Assembly (NCBI GenBank): GCA_036172665.1
Contig: CM069871.1
Span: 59,766,713-59,830,712 of the forward strand
Length of the DNA stretch: 64,000 nucleotides
Origin: Prosopocoilus inquinatus
Taxonomy: Eukaryota; Arthropoda; Insecta; Coleoptera; Lucanidae
Reading direction: 5' to 3'
This document shows positions 58,841 through 64,000 of the stretch, piece after piece. Positions within the stretch are counted from its first letter, which is position 1; each line of letters starts with the position of its first letter. The translations under genes and the position numbers were made by a program. The notes under the pieces were generated by a model. It saw nothing but the letters and a program-made list of their open reading frames with translations. It was not told the origin of the DNA and searched no databases.

Positions 58841-59275
58841 CAGTTTATTAAAATTCTTCAGAGAGTCTATTAAAAATTCATTAATTTGATTCGGATCATT
58901 AAGATCCTCAGGGAGATCAATTCTTTTGTTGTCATAAACACCAAATTGTTTTAATTGTTTCCTAATATTACTCGGTTTAGTGTTTTTTAGTTTGTGTTCT
59001 AGAAAAGCTTTTTTCTCGGATTTGACGGTTTTGGTAACTAAATTTCGTAATGATTTGTAGTATGTCTAATGTGTTAAAAGACCAGAAGATTTGAACCGTG
59101 TTAATGCTTTGTCCCTGCGGTTCATAATTAATTTCAAGTTGTCCGTCAACCACGGTGAATGTTTTTTAGTGCATTTAAAAATTTTAAATGGCATATGAAG
59201 GTTAAATAGCTTTAATAGATTACTATTTAGGAAGTCGACTTTATCATTAATGTTGTTAAATTCATAGATTATGTG

Positions 59276-60030
59276 TCAGGGAATGGATTCTATATCATTA
59301 TTAAAATTGAATAAGTTTATATTTGTAAAATCACGATAGGAGAATGGCATAAGCTCGGGTTTACAAGGTTTGTTTATAGAAATCATACACCAGATTAAAG
59401 AGTGATCAGAAATAGTATATACATCAAGAATTTCAAAGTTCAAAATAACATTTTCCTTATTTATTGTTACATGGTCAATAAGTGTGCTGGCGTTATTTGT
59501 AATGCAAGTGGGCACAGTTATAATTTATTCCAAATGAAAAGATTCCAGAATACCAAGAAATTTTGCTACAGTATTATCACAGGGTAACATTAAATTAATA
59601 TTAAAATCACCAAGAATATAAATGCATTCGTATAACATAGACAACATTAGTAAGGTTTCTTCAAAATAAAGAAAAAAAAACGATTAAAATTATAATTAGG
59701 CGGCCTGTACACAACACCTGTTAACACAGAAACAGAACCAAAAGTGACTTTAATCCACATAAGTTCAATGAAATTTGTGATTTCAGCTTTAATTAATTCA
59801 AATTTTAAATATTTTTTAACGTAAGCACCAATACCAACACGATCATATCTGACAAAAACAAAATCGGCTATATTAATTGATTCAGTAGCGATACTACTAT
59901 TCAACCAAGCTTCACTGAAAAAGACGATATCATAATTATTCAAGATTATATCTTTAATTTCATGAAAATTGTTTAATATCGATCTGACATTGAGATGAGC
60001 AAATTTTACATATTTGCTATCCATCTCCAA
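59276..60030 (-). pseudogene. LINE AP-like endonuclease, frameshifted
   Basis: It starts MEMDSKYVKFAHLNVRSILN (Asn of HLNVRS), then FFSEAWLNSS (Glu of SEAWL), VRYDRVGIGAYVKK and VLTGVVYRPPN. After a frame break near 59650 comes the end with TCITNNASTLIDHVTI and YTISDHSLI (SDH motif). The order and catalytic positions are those of non-LTR APE-type endonucleases that nick the target. An A-run near 59675 is the likely break. Confidence 0.85.
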
Positions 60031-60249
60031 TGAGAAAACTAACTACTAAAAGTTAGTAGAGCGGAAGTTAAACATAGAAAAATAAATAAATAAATAAACA
60101 ATCAATGAATGAAGGAAATAATTAAAGTGCAAGAATTCGTAATAATAGAAGATATGAAGCGCAATTACACAGATGAGAAAAGGAAAAAAGAGAAATGAGA
60201 TGAAAACTAAACTAAAAAAAATTAAATTTAATACCAGATAAAATAAATA

Positions 60250-60917
60250 TTAAATGGTAAATAAAAAAAAAATAAAAAAATTGTTTTTAAATGTGACAAA
60301 GATATTGCCATTGAAGGACCAGGCGTTTTTGTAACCAACCGTTTCCGATACTCGTTTTAACAAGTTCGCCCTCATCTTCGTAAGGTCTTCTTTGATAGTG
60401 ACTTTCGAACCCCTGAGAGAACCGTTTTTTGGCGAATTCTTCTCGACTGGTGCTATGTTTGACAAATTTAATTATTACTGCACGTGATTTTTTACTTTGA
60501 ATATTTGCAGCACCTGAGGAAACACGTCCAACTCTGTGGCAAACATCAATATCGTTACCGTGAACTTCCATTTTCATGTTATTATTTAAGACATTCAGCA
60601 CTTTTGACTATACGTCTTCATTCGCTTCTTCGGTATTCCCGTAAATTCTCAAGCAACCACGTCTAGAATATTGCTCGAGTTGATCAATTTTAAGATGAAG
60701 AACGGCATTTTCTTCCTCCAGTTTGTTTATTTTTACTTCCAACTTGTTGAAAATTGCATCTAGTTTTTCATTGATACACTCAATACCAGTTTTTAAATCG
60801 GCAAGAACGAGGTCTTTGTCAACGGGCCACCTCGTTTGTTTGATTTGTTTTAACAGTTAACAAAACTTCCTTTATAAGGTTAATATATTCTTCTCGTTGG
60901 CTCTTTGTTAAAACCAT
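60250..60917 (-). pseudogene. LINE ORF1 protein, broken
   Basis: Begins MVLTKSQREEYINLIKEV (60917), similar to the MVLTRQEV start of the outer LINE. A coiled-coil segment leads to LEQYSRRGCLRIYGNTEE, then DIDVCHRVGR and AVIIKFVKHSTSREEFAKKR, and in another frame VTIKEDLTKMRANLLKRVSE with AWSFNGNIFVTF. CHRVGR and the EDLT block are ORF1 hallmarks. At least two frame breaks and one stop are present. Confidence 0.8.
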
Positions 60918-60960
60918 TTTAGAAGAGTTTTAAGTATATAAGTGATACTTGGTAAAATCA

Positions 60961-62278
60961 AAGATTTACTAAAGCCGATTAAAAGATATTAATGAGAATA
61001 CGTTGGGAGCGACACACACACACAACTATTCACTGCGCGCCATTACTTAATTCTTCAATATTCAAGTGTTATTTATTAAAATAAGTGTTGTACGTTAATT
61101 GTTCGTGTAATTTGAACTGTAATAAGCCAGCGTTTAATTAAAGTTTTGAAATCAAGTGACGATTATTATTTGCGAAACACGAATTCGTAACAATACATTT
61201 TTTTCTAAGTAAAGGAAAATAACGTTTTAGAAGTATTTCAGAAACGTTTATCATAATTACGTAATTACAAGATAAAAATTAAATACAGATAAACATTAAC
61301 CTAGAAAATTACAAAGTAAGTAAATTACCGTAAGTTTTAAGAAATTATATTAAATTAGACTAATTTTTAACAAACATTTAAAACACTTTTAAGTAAATTC
61401 CAAATTTCAAAATAAATTTGCACAAATGTTTAAAGTTGCCGACAAAAGATTAATCGTGATGAATCATCAGCCCTTCATTGATTGTAAGTCACTTTTGACT
61501 ACTTCCTCCTGAATGCTAACTCCCCCGGAATCTCGAAAGTCTGTGCTTATATCACTCGTTCTTTCACCAGTGGGCGTTATTCCCAAAACGCGACGGCTAG
61601 AGATTCAGTTTGGATTGTTATGCATTACGTTTTCCCAAGAAGAGCTTGTTTATGATTCGTCTGCTCTTTGGGTAGTTGCATTTGTGTAACACCGGTAGCA
61701 GTTCCATTTTATACTGTCCGATTATTCATTCTTTTATAACACGTTTCTCACGAAATTAATTCCAATAAAAAAATTATTTTCATACGTAAACGTCAGGTCG
61801 TTACAATTCTAAAGTGTTACATACAAAATCCTCGGCTCCCATTGGCTGTACTACATCAGCCTGTGCACCCTTCAATGTGCAGCCGGCCTAAGAGTAGTTG
61901 CAGTTACGCTTTAAAACGGGACATCCCCGTAACTTCCGAAAGGATTAATTTTACTTGCATTTCTTCCGTAGCCCGCCACATCGATTTTCTTCCTGGTTTG
62001 AAGTTGTTAGGATAATTAATAAACATTCTGTGCGTGTGCAAATATACAGTACCGTTGAAAATAAGTTGCTCAGTACATGAATCTCGTTTGATTAAACGAA
62101 AGAAATTATGTTGTATTGACTAAATCTCTCATGTAATCGAGTTGTTTATCGGACCATTTCCGCCAATTTTTTGAATTATAATAATCTGACGTTTCGGTGG
62201 CTGACTGTTTGAAAGAGAATCGTCACACTTTTCCGTTCTGGGGCGAGCAACGGTTATCGCCGACATAAATTATTATGG
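60961..62278. other. No supportable gene
   Basis: A CA microsatellite at 61012-61023 lies at the LINE 5' edge. The rest is AT-rich, with a GC-richer patch at 61800-62000 that I cannot assign. Confidence 0.4.
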
Positions 62279-62923
62279 TGTTACGAACTCATTTTTTTAG
62301 TTATTAAGATTTAATGTTAGAATATCATTTACGTAGAATTTAGTCGTTTCTTACAACAGAGTTGCCCGCTAGTACCAGATGTCCAGGCTATGTTACTCAC
62401 AGGCCACCTTCTGAGATTTTCGTTAGTATTCATTTAGATTCAGTTCTCAGATTGTTAACTTGTAAAATTTTATATTTCTTTTCCGAAAAGGTTTAAGTAA
62501 ATTGCTTTTTGGAAGGTCTGGGAAAAACATTGCTATGCAGCCGCCATGGGAAAATATTTCCTAACCAATCAAGGTTTACGCTTCACTTCCATTTAGTTTT
62601 TCAGAGAAATTTTTAAACTCTTTGAATATTTCATTTCAGAATCCAGTTGTACGTAGCGACTTGTCCAGGGCGGTTGGATGCCCTGCAGACTCTAAGGCCC
62701 GCAACTCATTGCATTTCAAGCATTTTCAATTTTATGTAAATAGTCAAATTAAATACGTTTTAAGTTACCACTTGGTTTTTTATCCTCGTGCCGGCGACAA
62801 ACATTTGTAATTAATTCTCGCGAACCGTTTTAAAGAAACCTTATAACCTTCCAGGACGCGTGGATTAATTTTGCATACGGTGGTTGCATCACCGGGTGCG
62901 TTAAATTAAACGAATACGAAACA
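62279..62923 (+). mobile_element. Solo LTR, 645 bp, 5-bp target duplication (copy 2)
   Basis: TATGG flanks both ends (62274-62278 and 62924-62928). It begins TGTTACGAACTC and ends CGAATACGAAACA. It is the same length as, and nearly identical to, the inverted copy at 57876-58520. A 5-bp duplication fits BEL/Pao, Copia or Gypsy; the family cannot be told without internal sequence. Confidence 0.9.
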
Positions 62924-62928
62924 TATGG

Positions 62929-64000
62929 CAAACATAAATTTATCAATTGAAATTTAATCCCCCGAAGAGTTTTCGATGTACAATTTAAGGTTTAATTTTT
63001 TTTCGGTAGCAAAGTGTGTGACTTTTCCATTCACCAAACTAAATTATTTCTAATGTTATTTCTTTTAACTTTTCGGTCAACCAGCTTACTCAATGTATGT
63101 ATATACGAAATAAAGTATAAACATTTTATTAAGCCTAAAGAAAAAAAAAATAACATAATATCAATAAAAAGGGATAATGAAACTAATCGAATCAGAATAA
63201 AACAAATTGGAATTCAAAGCAGTTCTACTCGTATCTTTATGTCATGCATAATATAACGAAATCTGCATAACTTGATTGAAGGAAAATAACAAACTATTCT
63301 TTCCAACTACGTATGAGAGTGAGAATGTATAAATAGCATGGCATATATATTTTGTTCGAAAGTATAAATTACGGAAGTTTAAGTGATGCGACAAACAATG
63401 ATGAGTTTTCGATGTTATGTGCACCATGTGCACCTCCAACCCCTACTACGTTTGTTTACACAACAACCTTCTTCAGCACATGCAATCCTGTTTAGTTGTT
63501 GACGTCAGTTTGAGCCTACAACGGCCCTCCTCAATAACACAACAGTTTGTAACTGCCCATCAGAGGGCACTGAACTTGTCCTTCGCTCCGGGTCTTCGTT
63601 CCGAACTGAACACTTACTCTCCACTTTTATTCGCCTGATAATTCATTGACATGATGTGGTTTCTGCTCAGGGCCACGTGGCGATCCTGAAACAATAAAAT
63701 AATTTAAAAGTTAAAAAAACTTTCATACGAGTTAAAAAATTTAATTTGTTAGGTATTTTCCTTGAGCTTTCGCTCTAATAGAATAATCATAGGTTGCGAA
63801 AGCTTCGTTTTAGAGTTATAAGTAGTTTAAGTTTAGATTTAAGAGATCTGAATTTCGTAGTTGTTTGAACAAAACACCTGACTTGAATTTCCGATTGAAA
63901 GTTCATTTGTAAATAACTATAATTCAATCGAAACAAGTTTTAAAAATAGGGAGATTCAAAGAAAAGAATGTCTGTTTTTGAATAAAACACGTTTGGATCA
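62929..64000. other. No supportable gene
   Basis: A stretch of balanced composition at 63420-63690 includes an unrecognised open frame (63417-63638, plus). No splice structure or domain is evident. The window ends in AT-rich sequence. Confidence 0.4.

Larger units (their letters stand above)
55545..60960 (-). mobile_element. Nearly full-length CR1/Jockey-group LINE with two later insertions
   Basis: Minus strand: ORF1 (60917-60250), ORF2 endonuclease (60030-59276), RT (58840-56586) and C-terminal region (56573-55836), then about 290 bp of 3' UTR ending in ATTATT repeats at 55545-55560. A solo LTR (57876-58520) and a hammerhead element (56913-57701) interrupt the RT. All frames contain stops or shifts. 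Same family group as the outer LINE at 2405-7552. Confidence 0.85.

Noticed and set aside
2400..64000. CRISPR arrays, bacterial operons or phage systems
   Set aside because: No spaced identical direct repeats of that kind; spliced gene and eukaryotic transposons show a nuclear animal genome.

Overview
The window looks like an AT-rich arthropod (most likely insect, perhaps beetle) nuclear genome. It has one spliced host gene in about 64 kb, surrounded by mariner, hAT, Penelope-like (PLE), CR1/Jockey-group LINE, SINE and many foldback or Harbinger-like MITE copies. The insect call is an inference from gene structure and repeat types; species cannot be named.

Host gene: a two-exon catalase on the minus strand (18083 to 12344, 511 residues, phase-0 intron of 4.2 kb). 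All heme and active-site residues I checked are present and there is no obvious C-terminal peroxisomal signal. Its intron holds a decayed LINE and two foldback elements.

Left part (1-12000): a 179-bp tandem repeat (1-440); a nested LINE pair, in which one LINE (2826-5488) sits inside the RT C-terminal region of another (2405-7552); and a 2.8-kb foldback element with a 9-bp target duplication (8961-11751).

Middle (18-47 kb): foldbacks beginning CAGGG flanked by TA, TAA/TTA-flanked MITEs, two mariner copies, a tRNA-derived SINE, two non-autonomous hAT-like elements and PLE remnants.

Right part (39-63 kb): a PLE palindrome (40240-41250); a PLE (47590-52620) split by a 3.2-kb hAT that has an 8-bp target duplication and one in-frame stop; and a nearly full-length LINE (55545-60960) interrupted by a solo LTR and by a hammerhead-bearing element. 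A second, same-length solo LTR lies at 62279-62923.

The most interesting signal is non-coding: hammerhead ribozyme motifs. Three copies with a complete canonical core occur in short non-coding elements resembling animal retrozymes (39967-40176 and 56913-57701), both flanked by 12-bp target duplications and both with an internal inversion. A further well-paired hammerhead lies in the 3' region of the 47.6-kb PLE, and decayed versions follow other PLE tails. Together these suggest PLEs and retrozyme-like passengers that share self-cleaving RNA processing.
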